From Hymenobacter sp. 15J16-1T3B (lineage in GTDB: Bacteria > Bacteroidota > Bacteroidia > Cytophagales > Hymenobacteraceae): DNA of 64,000 bases. Shown here piece by piece: positions 26,250-33,452 of this stretch (position 1 is the stretch's first letter; each line of letters begins with the position of its first letter). The notes beneath the pieces are model-generated. The model was not told the origin of the DNA. It did no database searches and saw only the letters and a list, made by a program, of their open reading frames with translations. The position numbers and the translations under genes were made by a program. The DNA lies in the NCBI RefSeq assembly GCF_020711235.1, contig NZ_JAJFAV010000004.1, positions 186,001-250,000 of the forward strand, given 5' to 3'.

Positions 26250-26801
26250 TTACGGGTGCGCCAGCCGGTCGGCGGCCAGTTCGCCCACGCGCTCCAGCGG
26301 CTTGCCCGTAAACTGTGCAATTCGTTGGGCCACGGCCAAGTCTTTGCCCTTCGCGAGGCCCTCGCCGATGACCAAGCGCCCGTGCGTGCGGGCCGCCACG
26401 TAAAGCAAGTAGCCGCAGAAGTGGTCTTCCGTGTCGTGCACGGCCTCCAGCACCACTTGGCTGATGTCGTCGAAGGAGCAGAAGGGCGCCTCGTCGTTGC
26501 GGCGCACCACCCCGCGCCCGCGGTCGAAGATGATCCGGTCGCGGGTGAGCAGTTGCCGGCGCAGGTGCCGCAGCAGCCCGGCCAGCAGCACCAGCACCAC
26601 CGCGCCCAGGCCCACGGCCCCGAGGCTGAGGTAGTCGGGCGTGGGCTCGCGCAGCAGCGTCACGAACTCGACCACGAGGCAGCCGGCGGCCAGCAGCAAG
26701 GCCAGGCCCAGCCACAGCATGTCGCGCCGCAAGGATTTCTTGGTGCGCCCGATGGCCAGCACCGTTTCCGGTCCGGCCAGTACTTTGATGCGACGAATCA
26801 T
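26250..26801 (-). CDS. Two-helix membrane protein with PH-like C-terminal domain (unknown function)
   Basis: 183 residues. A short basic N-terminus, two adjacent helices (about 28-50 and 57-79), then a roughly 100-residue soluble domain beginning RHLRRQLLTRDRIIFDRGRG. The domain alternates short strands with turns (VRRNDEAPFCSFDDISQV), a pattern like bacterial PH-like or YdbT-type domains, but no family was confirmed. A palindromic repeat lies just upstream of its start. Neighbours do not suggest a role. Confidence 0.7.
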   Translation of the reverse strand: MIRRIKVLAGPETVLAIGRTKKSLRRDMLWLGLALLLAAGCLVVEFVTLLREPTPDYLSLGAVGLGAVVLVLLAGLLRHLRRQLLTRDRIIFDRGRGVVRRNDEAPFCSFDDISQVVLEAVHDTEDHFCGYLLYVAARTHGRLVIGEGLAKGKDLAVAQRIAQFTGKPLERVGELAADRLAHP

Positions 26802-26830
26802 GGCGAGGGGTCAGTGAATACAGGTAAGAA

Positions 26831-26941
26831 CGTCATGCCGGGCGCAGCCGAGGCCTCTCGCGAGCTGGCGCTTGACAGTCACCTTCGTTCAACGAAGAAT
26901 TTACTGCTGAGCGAGAGGCCTCGGCCGCGCCCGGCATGACG
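26831..26941. repeat. GTCAT-ended palindromic repeat, copy B
   Basis: Arms 26831-26861 and 26911-26941 pair at 30 of 31 positions with a 49-base spacer. The ends read GTCATGCCGGGC and GCCCGGCATGAC. Compared with copy A the inner arm bases differ, but both arms changed together so that pairing is kept. Confidence 0.88.
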
Positions 26942-26963
26942 AATAGAAAACCTACGGCGTGTT

Positions 26964-28400
26964 CTACGCCGGCTGCTGGCGGCGGCCCTGCAGGATGCGG
27001 TAGAACGAGCGGGACTGGATTTCTTCGGTAGTCAGGCCGGTAGCCAGCACTTCTTCCTCGGTGATGGCGCCGCAGTTCAGGGCGCGCAGGAAGAAGTTGA
27101 GCAGGCCCTGCCCGGTGGCCGCGTCGTCGAAAATATCGCCGGTGAGGGTGCTGATGGCAGCCCGCTCCACGAAGGTCTTGAGGCGGTGCAGCGCGTCGGA
27201 GTAGGAGCTCAGGAAGAAGGTGTAGGTGGCCGCGTAGCGCATGGGCAGCTGGGCCGGGTTCAGGTCCCAGCCTTGGTAGAGGCCGTTGATGAGCGAGTGG
27301 GTGGTGTGGTGGAAGCCCTGCCGCCACGCATTGTGCACCGATTCGCGGTTTTCGCGCAGCTGCTCGTAGCTCAGCTTGTCGCCGCGGTGCGGCCCGATGG
27401 GCATCACGTTGGTAGCGCCGTCGGAGAGGAAAATGCCGGTGCCGCCCAGCGCCACCTTGGTCATGTGATGGGCAAAGTCGCAGACGGGATGGGCCATGGT
27501 CTGGTAGCGCGCCGTGATGCCGGCCGAGGCGGTGTAGTCGTAGGTACCGAAGTGCGCGGCAATGCAGCGGCCCTCGCTGGCGCGGATGATGCGCATCAAG
27601 GGGTTGCGGCCCTCGTCGTCCATGATGATCTGGGTGGCCTCCACCATCGTTTCCATGCGCAAGGTGCCGGCGGGCAGACCGTTGGCCTGTTCCAGCAGCT
27701 CAAACAGGCGCACCATCGTGGCCATCTGCTCGGGGATGGTCACCTTGGGCAGCATCACCACGAAGTTGTCGGGCAGCCGGCCGCCGGTTTCCTGCAGCAA
27801 CGTGGTCAGGAAGATGTCGAGCGTGCGCACGCCGCGGGCTTTCAAGTCTTCGGTGAAGGGCTTGATGCGGATGCCGATAAAGGGCGAGATGGTGCCCTGC
27901 TGCATGCCGCGGGCCAGCTCCTTGGCCGCTTGCACGGCGGTGGCGTCTTCCTCCTCGTCGGGGCGGTTGCCGAAGCCGTCCTCGAAGTCGATGCGGAAGT
28001 CTTCCACGGCCTCGGTCTGCAGCTTGCGCACGACTTTGTTGTAGACCGAATACGCCAGCCAGGCGTGCTCCTTTTTGCGCTCCTCCTCGCTCATCGCGTC
28101 GAGGCGGGCGGTAAGGTCGGCCACGTCGGCGGCGAGGGTGGGCAGGTGCTCGTGGCCGTCGAGGCGCAGCACCCGGGCCAGCTCGGCGAAGTTGGGCGCG
28201 TAGGTCTGCAGGCTATTGAGGGCAATGTCGCCCATGCGCTGGCAGGTGTCGGCCTTGAAGAGGTTGGCCCCGCCGTAGACGGTGTGCACCGGCTGCCGGT
28301 CGGGCCGGTCGCCGGGGTAGGTGCGCTGAAACTTCAGGTTGGCGGTGCCTAGCTGCTCCAGCAGCTGGTGTTTATCGGATTCGGAAAGGCTGAGGTGCAT
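26964..28400 (-). CDS. DUF6986 protein, CitE/malate-synthase-like, in the urate island
   Basis: 478 residues of a family annotated only as DUF6986 (sometimes as a phosphoenolpyruvate kinase-like protein). The sequence reads as a TIM-barrel of the HpcH/HpaI-CitE-malate synthase group: RIDFEDGFG with Glu140-Asp141, RIK at 178-180, VMLPKV at 215-220, LRMETMVEAT with Glu250, and HFGTYDYTAS at 283-292, which matches the metal-binding and substrate loops of CitE-like lyases in order. It is the last gene of the minus-strand island that converts urate to ureidoglycolate. A reaction that consumes the glyoxylate released by this pathway would fit fold and place; this is a hypothesis. Confidence 0.75.
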   Translation of the reverse strand: MHLSLSESDKHQLLEQLGTANLKFQRTYPGDRPDRQPVHTVYGGANLFKADTCQRMGDIALNSLQTYAPNFAELARVLRLDGHEHLPTLAADVADLTARLDAMSEEERKKEHAWLAYSVYNKVVRKLQTEAVEDFRIDFEDGFGNRPDEEEDATAVQAAKELARGMQQGTISPFIGIRIKPFTEDLKARGVRTLDIFLTTLLQETGGRLPDNFVVMLPKVTIPEQMATMVRLFELLEQANGLPAGTLRMETMVEATQIIMDDEGRNPLMRIIRASEGRCIAAHFGTYDYTASAGITARYQTMAHPVCDFAHHMTKVALGGTGIFLSDGATNVMPIGPHRGDKLSYEQLRENRESVHNAWRQGFHHTTHSLINGLYQGWDLNPAQLPMRYAATYTFFLSSYSDALHRLKTFVERAAISTLTGDIFDDAATGQGLLNFFLRALNCGAITEEEVLATGLTTEEIQSRSFYRILQGRRQQPA

Positions 28401-28490
28401 GTGTGGGAAGGAGCTGGAAGCTGCTAGAAGTTAGGAACAGGAAGGGCCGAAGCGGACGTCATATCGGGCTGAGTTGGACAACTCCGGAAC

Positions 28491-28518
28491 GTCATGTCTC
28501 GACTGCGCTCGACATGAC
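28491..28518. repeat. GTCAT palindromic repeat, short copy C
   Basis: GTCATGTC (28491-28498) pairs with GACATGAC (28511-28518) around a 12-base loop. The right half (CTGCGCTCGACATGAC) is identical to the right end of copy D, so this looks like a collapsed or internally deleted element. Confidence 0.7.
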
Positions 28519-28548
28519 GGGCTGATGGCTTCGGTCAGCGCTGCCGAA

Positions 28549-28890
28549 TCAACTACCGCGGTAAGTGCTGTAACCGTAGGCGTTCAGCAGCAGCGGCACG
28601 TGGTAGTGGGAGGCATCGGAGACGGTGAAGACGATTTCGACGTAGGGGTAAAAGGTGGTGGCGTTGGTGCGCTCGAAGTACTCCTGGGTGAAGAATTTCA
28701 GCTTGTAGGGGCCCACGGGCAGGCGCAGGGTGGGGGAGAGCAGGTCCGGGATGCGGCCGTCGTGGTTGGTCACGCCGCGGGTCATTTCCAGCCACCCGTC
28801 GCCGGGCAACGGGGTGTAGAGCACCACCGTTACGTCGGCGGCGGGGCGGCCCTTGGTGGTGTCGAGGATGTGGGTAGTGAGCTGACTCAT
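28549..28890 (-). CDS. uraH: 5-hydroxyisourate hydrolase
   Basis: Transthyretin-like enzyme that opens 5-hydroxyisourate to OHCU, the second step of urate breakdown. 113 residues, normal length. Diagnostic motifs are THILDTTKGRPA at the N-terminus and the C-terminal YRGS. The active-site His and Arg expected in LTTHILDTT and in the strand before VTNHDGRIPDLL are present. It lies in the minus-strand island between uraD and the DUF6986 gene, 84 bases after uraD. It acts on the product of PuuD. Confidence 0.95.
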   Translation of the reverse strand: MSQLTTHILDTTKGRPAADVTVVLYTPLPGDGWLEMTRGVTNHDGRIPDLLSPTLRLPVGPYKLKFFTQEYFERTNATTFYPYVEIVFTVSDASHYHVPLLLNAYGYSTYRGS

Positions 28891-28974
28891 AGTCGTGCTT
28901 GGTGCTTGGTACGTAATGCCTGGTGGTAGTTTTTAGGCTGTTCTTGAACGAACCTAAGCACTACGCCCCAAGCA

Positions 28975-29481
28975 TTAGGCACTGAGAAGCTTTTCCAGCC
29001 GCAGCCGGGTGATTTTACGCTGCTCGCCGGCGGCAACCCGCAGCTCCACCTCGGCCGGGTTGGGCAGGCGGGCCTGCAGCAGATGCAGCATCTCGTCGGC
29101 TGATTTGCCGGTGGCGCAGACGATGAAAATGTAGCCGAATTTCTGCTCGTAGGCATCGTTGCCGGCGGCCAGGGCCCGCAGTGTGTCGTCGGAGGCTTGC
29201 GCGACGGCGCCTTGCTCGCCGGCGGCCCAGGCGCTGGTGCTGGCGAATTTCTCCTTGAGCGCGTTCAGGTCACCGATTTTGGGGTGGTGGGTGAAAGCTT
29301 CGCGCCAGTCGGCTGCGGTGAGTTCGTCCCAGATGGTATCGGCTTGGCCAAATAAGGTGTCACGGTCGGCCACGGGAAAGACGTCGAGCATCTGCTCCAC
29401 CCAGCGCGTGGCGCCGCAGCATTTGCGCAGCGCCTCGGCCCGGGCCGGCCGGTCAAGGTAATTGAGTTCGTCGAGGGTCAT
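28975..29481 (-). CDS. uraD: OHCU decarboxylase
   Basis: Decarboxylates 2-oxo-4-hydroxy-4-carboxy-5-ureidoimidazoline to S-allantoin. 168 residues from ATG 29481 (MTLDELNYLDRPARAE). An earlier in-frame ATG would translate part of repeat copy D, so it was rejected. Family motifs: FTHHPKIGD with catalytic His66, and YEQKFGYIFIVCATGKSADEML. It forms the UraH-UraD pair usual next to urate oxidising enzymes. Confidence 0.94.
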   Translation of the reverse strand: MTLDELNYLDRPARAEALRKCCGATRWVEQMLDVFPVADRDTLFGQADTIWDELTAADWREAFTHHPKIGDLNALKEKFASTSAWAAGEQGAVAQASDDTLRALAAGNDAYEQKFGYIFIVCATGKSADEMLHLLQARLPNPAEVELRVAAGEQRKITRLRLEKLLSA

Positions 29482-29510
29482 GGGCGGGATAGTTGAACGT
29501 CGTATCTGAA

Positions 29511-29624
29511 CGTCATGTCGAGCTTGTCGAGACATCTCGCGTGCTGACGCTAAATAGTACCTGACGATTGGAATTACTATTATACATCAGCACGCAAGAT
29601 GTCTCGGCTGCGCTCGACATGACG
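29511..29624. repeat. GTCAT-ended palindromic repeat, copy D
   Basis: Left arm 29511-29547 and right arm 29587-29624 are complementary apart from a few mismatches and a 1-base indel, with a 39-base AT-rich loop. The ends read GTCATGTCGAGC and GCTCGACATGAC. It sits in the 155-base gap between allE and uraD on the minus strand, so it is transcribed if these genes form one operon. Confidence 0.87.
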
Positions 29625-29636
29625 GGCGAGAGGCCG

Positions 29637-30383
29637 TCAGATTACCGTCGGGAAGCGGTTCACGTTTTTGTAGTAGATGTACACCGAGGGCTCCTGGCCC
29701 ATGGCGGTGGCCCATTGCTGGCAGTATGGCGCCATCCAGATGGAGTCGCCCTTTTTCACCGGGTACCACTGCTGGTCGAGCATATAAATGGCCTGGCCCT
29801 GCAGGTACATCAGCCCGTGCTCCATGATGTGGGTTTCGACCATGGGCAGGTGGCCGCCGGTGCCGTAGGTGAAGATGTTCACGGCCATGTCGAAGCCCAG
29901 CTCGTTGGGCAGCAGCTCCTGGATGCGCAGGGCCTCGTCGTTCATGTAGATGGGCGCCTTGCTCAGGTCCCGCTCGCCGAAGTACACGCCCGGCGCGTCG
30001 TAGCCTTCCAGCGGCTCGTAGACTTTGTGAAAAGTCAATACCTGCGTGCCCTCGGCGGGCTGCTCGAAGCGGTAATCCTGCCCGGTCGGCACGTACACGT
30101 ACTGCCCTTCGGCCAAGGTGCGCGTCTGCCCGTCCACGCTCACCTGCACCTGCCCGCCCACGATGTAGAAGAAAATCTGGCTGGCTTCGGTGCGGCCCAG
30201 GAGCTGGCCGCCTTCGCGTAGGGTGATGAGCGTCTGACAGAGGCGGGCGCCCATCTGCTCGTTGATGATGACGTTGACGGTGCAGTTGGTCCAGCCCGGC
30301 ACGTTGCTGTTGATGTAGCCATCGGGGGCAATGATGGCGTGGTTGCGCTTGACGACGGACCGGGTAAGGGCGGAAATTTCCAT
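29637..30383 (-). CDS. allE: (S)-ureidoglycine aminohydrolase, double cupin
   Basis: Mn-dependent bicupin that converts S-ureidoglycine to S-ureidoglycolate and ammonia. 248 residues from ATG 30383 (MEISALTRSVVKRNHAI). The frame upstream is GC-rich and unlike the family. Metal and substrate residues are in place in the second cupin: Glu183, His185, His189 and Gln223 (YGTGGHLPMVETHIMEHG and CQQW). The first cupin (about 55-110) lacks a full metal set, as in the family. It follows allC after 132 bases and precedes repeat copy D. Confidence 0.92.
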   Translation of the reverse strand: MEISALTRSVVKRNHAIIAPDGYINSNVPGWTNCTVNVIINEQMGARLCQTLITLREGGQLLGRTEASQIFFYIVGGQVQVSVDGQTRTLAEGQYVYVPTGQDYRFEQPAEGTQVLTFHKVYEPLEGYDAPGVYFGERDLSKAPIYMNDEALRIQELLPNELGFDMAVNIFTYGTGGHLPMVETHIMEHGLMYLQGQAIYMLDQQWYPVKKGDSIWMAPYCQQWATAMGQEPSVYIYYKNVNRFPTVI

Positions 30384-30515
30384 GGAAGGCGTGAGGTGGG
30401 AAAGGGGCAAACGGCCGGCGCAACGCCCGGCCGCGGGTTCGGAATAAGGAAAAAAACAGCCCGCTTGCCGTGGCGGAAGCGCCCGAGCAGCGGGGAGGTA
30501 TGACAAGTAAGCGGT

Positions 30516-31757
30516 TTAGCCGGCAGAAATCAGCCCGGCCAAAAATTGCTCAGCCACTTGCAGGGCGGCGGCCAGGTCGGCGGGCTCCACGTTTTCCAGC
30601 GGGTTGTGGCTGATGCCGCGGTAGCAACGCACGAACAGCATCGTAGCCGGTGCCACCTGCGACACCGGCACCGCGTCGTGCCCGGCGCCGCTGACCAGCT
30701 CGATTAGCTCGTGGCCGGCGCTGCGCACGGCCTGCCGCAGCGCCGCGTTCAGGCCCGCGTCGCAGGCGATGGGCGCGGTTTGCTGCACCAGCTGCCAGTC
30801 GAGGGTGAGGCCGCGGCGGGCGGCCTGGGCTTGGGCCTGCTGGCGCAGGTGCTCGTAGGCGGCGGCCAGCTCGGCTTCGTCGGGGCTGCGCAGGTCGAGG
30901 CTGCAGACGACCTCGCCGGGAATCACGTTGCTGGCCGCGTGGGGCACCTGCAGCTTGCCCACCGTGGCCACGAGGCTGCGGCCGTGGGCCGTGGCAAACT
31001 GCTCGGCCAGGAGCACAAACTCGGCGGCGCCGGCCAGCGCGTCCTGGCGCATAGTCATCGGCACGGTACCGGCGTGGCCGGCCATGCCGCGGAAGGTCAG
31101 CTCCACCCGGCGCTGCCCGGCAATGGCCGTAACCACGGCCACCGGCACCTGCCGCTCCCAGAGCACCGGCCCCTGCTCGATGTGCACCTCGAAGTAGCCT
31201 TGCCACTCCGCGGCCGGCAGCGCGTCGGCGGCCAGCCGGGCGGGGTTGCCGCCCAGCGTGGTAATGGCCTCGGCCAGTGAAACGCCGGCGGCATCGGTGC
31301 GGCCGAGCAGCTCGGGTTCGAAGGCGCCGGTCAGCACTTTCGAGCCCAGGTAGGTGGTGTGAAAGCGCACGCCTTCCTCGTCGCTGAAGGCCAGCAGCTC
31401 CAAGTGAAACGGCAAGTCGGCGTGCTGAGCGGCCACCTGCTCCAGCAGGTCCAGCCCGAGCAGCACGCCCAGCGGCCCGTCGAAGCGGCCGGCATTCACC
31501 ACCGTGTCGATGTGCGAACCGATGACGAAGTTTTTGGCGCCCGGCCGCGTACTCGCCAGCCGGCCGCGCAGGTTGCCGATGTTGTCGACGTGCACCTGCA
31601 GACCGGCCTGCTGCATCCACTGCTGCACCAAGTCGCGCCCCTGCCGGAAAGCTGGGGTGCCGAAGGTGCGCGTGACCACGCCGGGCTCCTCGCTAATGGC
31701 GGCCAATTGCTCGATGCGGCGCATGATCTGCGCCGCGCGTTCTGAATAGCTGGGCAT
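30516..31757 (-). CDS. allC: Allantoate amidohydrolase
   Basis: M20-family dimetal hydrolase that cuts allantoate to S-ureidoglycine, CO2 and ammonia. 413 residues from ATG 31757 (MPSYSERAAQIMRRI), 5 bases after the allantoinase stop. The long frame upstream overlaps allB and is not real. Metal ligands: His82 in IGSHIDTV, Asp93 in FDGPLG, Glu127-Glu128 in FSDEEGVRF, His in VHIEQGP, and His in GISHNPLE near the C-terminus. Pairing with AllE strongly favours allantoate over N-carbamoyl amino acids as substrate. Confidence 0.92.
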   Translation of the reverse strand: MPSYSERAAQIMRRIEQLAAISEEPGVVTRTFGTPAFRQGRDLVQQWMQQAGLQVHVDNIGNLRGRLASTRPGAKNFVIGSHIDTVVNAGRFDGPLGVLLGLDLLEQVAAQHADLPFHLELLAFSDEEGVRFHTTYLGSKVLTGAFEPELLGRTDAAGVSLAEAITTLGGNPARLAADALPAAEWQGYFEVHIEQGPVLWERQVPVAVVTAIAGQRRVELTFRGMAGHAGTVPMTMRQDALAGAAEFVLLAEQFATAHGRSLVATVGKLQVPHAASNVIPGEVVCSLDLRSPDEAELAAAYEHLRQQAQAQAARRGLTLDWQLVQQTAPIACDAGLNAALRQAVRSAGHELIELVSGAGHDAVPVSQVAPATMLFVRCYRGISHNPLENVEPADLAAALQVAEQFLAGLISAG

Positions 31758-31762
31758 GGGGG

Positions 31763-33097
31763 CTAGCGGGTAAGAATCTGGCCTTGGTTGAGCCGCACAA
31801 CATCGGGCCGCTGGTAGGCCAGCGCGCCGGCCAGATATGTCTGCTCCACCACGCCGCGCAGTGTCTCGCCCACGTAGGGCGACACTTTGTGGCGGTGCTG
31901 CAGCCCGGCCTCGGTCACGGTAAACGTGGCGTCGGCGTCGAGCACCAGCAGGTCGGCGGCGTAGCCGGGCTCGATGCGGCCGCGGTGGTGGGCTTGCCCG
32001 ATGAGCTTGGCCGGGTTGGCACTCAGCCAACGGGCCAGGTCCAGCAGCGTGGCACCGCGGGGCTGGGCGGCCGTCCAGAGCGCGGGCAGGGCGAGCTGCA
32101 GCGAGGCAATGCCGCCCCAGGCCGTGGTGAAGTCGCCCGCGTCAATCTGCTTGAGGGCGGGCGGGGCAGGGGAGTGGTCGGTGGCCACGAAGTCGATGAG
32201 GCCGGTTTGCAAGGCCTGCCAAAGCTGCTCGTTGTTGGCCCGCTCGCGGATGGGCGGGGCGCACTTGTAACGCGTCTGGCCGTCGAGCAGGTCTTCGGCG
32301 TTGAAAAACAAGTAGTGCTGCCCGGTTTCCACGGTCAGCGGCAGGCCCTCGGCCTTGGCCTGGGCCAGCTGGGCCAGCGAGTCGGCGGAGGAAAGGTGCA
32401 CGATGTGCACGGGGCAGCCCGTGTCGCGGCAGAGCCGGATCATCAGGGCTATGGCCTCGTCTTCCCAGCGTTTGGGGCGGGAGGCGAGGTAGTTTTGGTA
32501 GGAGCGTTTGTCGCCCTGCTTCCACGCGTCGTCTTCCTCGCTCAGCTCGCAGTGCACCAGCAGCGGCAGGCCGTGGCGGGCCAGCACGGGCATGACGGCG
32601 CGCAGGTCGGCTTCGGTGGCGTTCGGAAAATCATCGATGCCGGAGTGGGTTAGAAAGGCCTTGAACCCGAGCACGCCGCGGGCAATAAGCGGCTCCACCT
32701 CGGCCGCGTTGCCGGGCACGATGCCGCCCCAGAACCCGCAGTTGACGTGCAGCTGGCCCGGCGTGGCGGCCAGTTTCTGTTCAAAGTTGGCCACCGAAGT
32801 GGTTACCGGACTGGAGTTCAGCGGCATATCAACCAGCGTGGTCAGGCCGCCGGCCAGCGCGGCGCGGGTGCCCGTGTCGAAGCCCTCCCAGTCGGTGCGG
32901 CCCGGCTCGTTCAGGTGCACGTGCGGGTCGATCAGGCCCGGCAGTACTGCCCATTCGCCCGCGTCGGTGACGGGCCCATCAACGGGCGCGTCGTGGGGCA
33001 GCACGGCGGCAATGCGCCCGCCTTCAATGCGCACCACGCCCGGCCGAATACCGGTCGGGGTGACAATTTTTTTACTTTTTATTGCGAAATCTGGCAT
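31763..33097 (-). CDS. allB: Allantoinase
   Basis: Cyclic amidohydrolase that opens S-allantoin to allantoate. 444 residues, normal length. Metal motifs: D58-P-H59-V-H61-L-N-E-P-G, carbamylated Lys146 in GFKAFLTHSG, His in LVHCEL, His in VHIVHLSS, and Asp in VATDHSP. It is the first gene of the minus-strand urate island and is coupled to allC by a 5-base gap. A 355-base divergent region separates it from puuD. Confidence 0.95.
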   Translation of the reverse strand: MPDFAIKSKKIVTPTGIRPGVVRIEGGRIAAVLPHDAPVDGPVTDAGEWAVLPGLIDPHVHLNEPGRTDWEGFDTGTRAALAGGLTTLVDMPLNSSPVTTSVANFEQKLAATPGQLHVNCGFWGGIVPGNAAEVEPLIARGVLGFKAFLTHSGIDDFPNATEADLRAVMPVLARHGLPLLVHCELSEEDDAWKQGDKRSYQNYLASRPKRWEDEAIALMIRLCRDTGCPVHIVHLSSADSLAQLAQAKAEGLPLTVETGQHYLFFNAEDLLDGQTRYKCAPPIRERANNEQLWQALQTGLIDFVATDHSPAPPALKQIDAGDFTTAWGGIASLQLALPALWTAAQPRGATLLDLARWLSANPAKLIGQAHHRGRIEPGYAADLLVLDADATFTVTEAGLQHRHKVSPYVGETLRGVVEQTYLAGALAYQRPDVVRLNQGQILTR

Positions 33098-33452
33098 GAA
33101 GGCAGGGATACTGTGCTACAAAATGAGAATATTTCAAACACGAAGCACTGCCTCTCCTCAGTTCTTCGGGCGGAAAAGTTGGGAATATGCGTCGCCGCCA
33201 GCCAACGTGCTGACTGCTAGCTCATCCGCTTCTTCGGTCCCCGCCGCGCCCGACCGGTAAGCCCATCCTCGTGTGGGCGGGCCGGTCAGACGCCGTCTTC
33301 CTTGGCTACGCCCACCTTCGGCTTGCTCTGCTCAGGATGACAAATGCCCCATAACTTCCTGAACGAGTTCGTTCTGTTTCTCGCAGGCGCCCCTCCGGTG
33401 TCCGCCGTTTCTTTCAGTACCAGGTCCGGCTGCGGGCCGAGCTTACGCGTTT
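33098..33452. other. Divergent region between allB and puuD
   Basis: 355 bases without a supported gene. It must hold the promoters of allB (minus) and puuD (plus), but no exact TTTG-N20-TAnnTTTG pair was found; on the minus strand TCATTTTG (33126-33119) is one base from the -7 consensus. A half copy of the GTCAT repeat lies at 33312-33341. No regulator gene or convincing operator palindrome was seen. Confidence 0.55.
33312..33341. repeat. GTCAT repeat, solitary right arm (copy E)
   Basis: The stretch ends CTGCTCAGGATGAC, matching the right end of copy A (GCTCAGGATGAC) and its inner CCTTCGGC part with a small insertion. No left arm is found. It is probably a degraded remnant. Confidence 0.6.

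Noticed and set aside
29482-29535. Longer N-terminus for OHCU decarboxylase
   Set aside because: The extra codons translate one arm of repeat copy D.
23721-29624. CRISPR array
   Set aside because: The repeats are long palindromes at irregular distances within separate intergenic gaps, with no constant direct repeat/spacer pattern and no cas genes.
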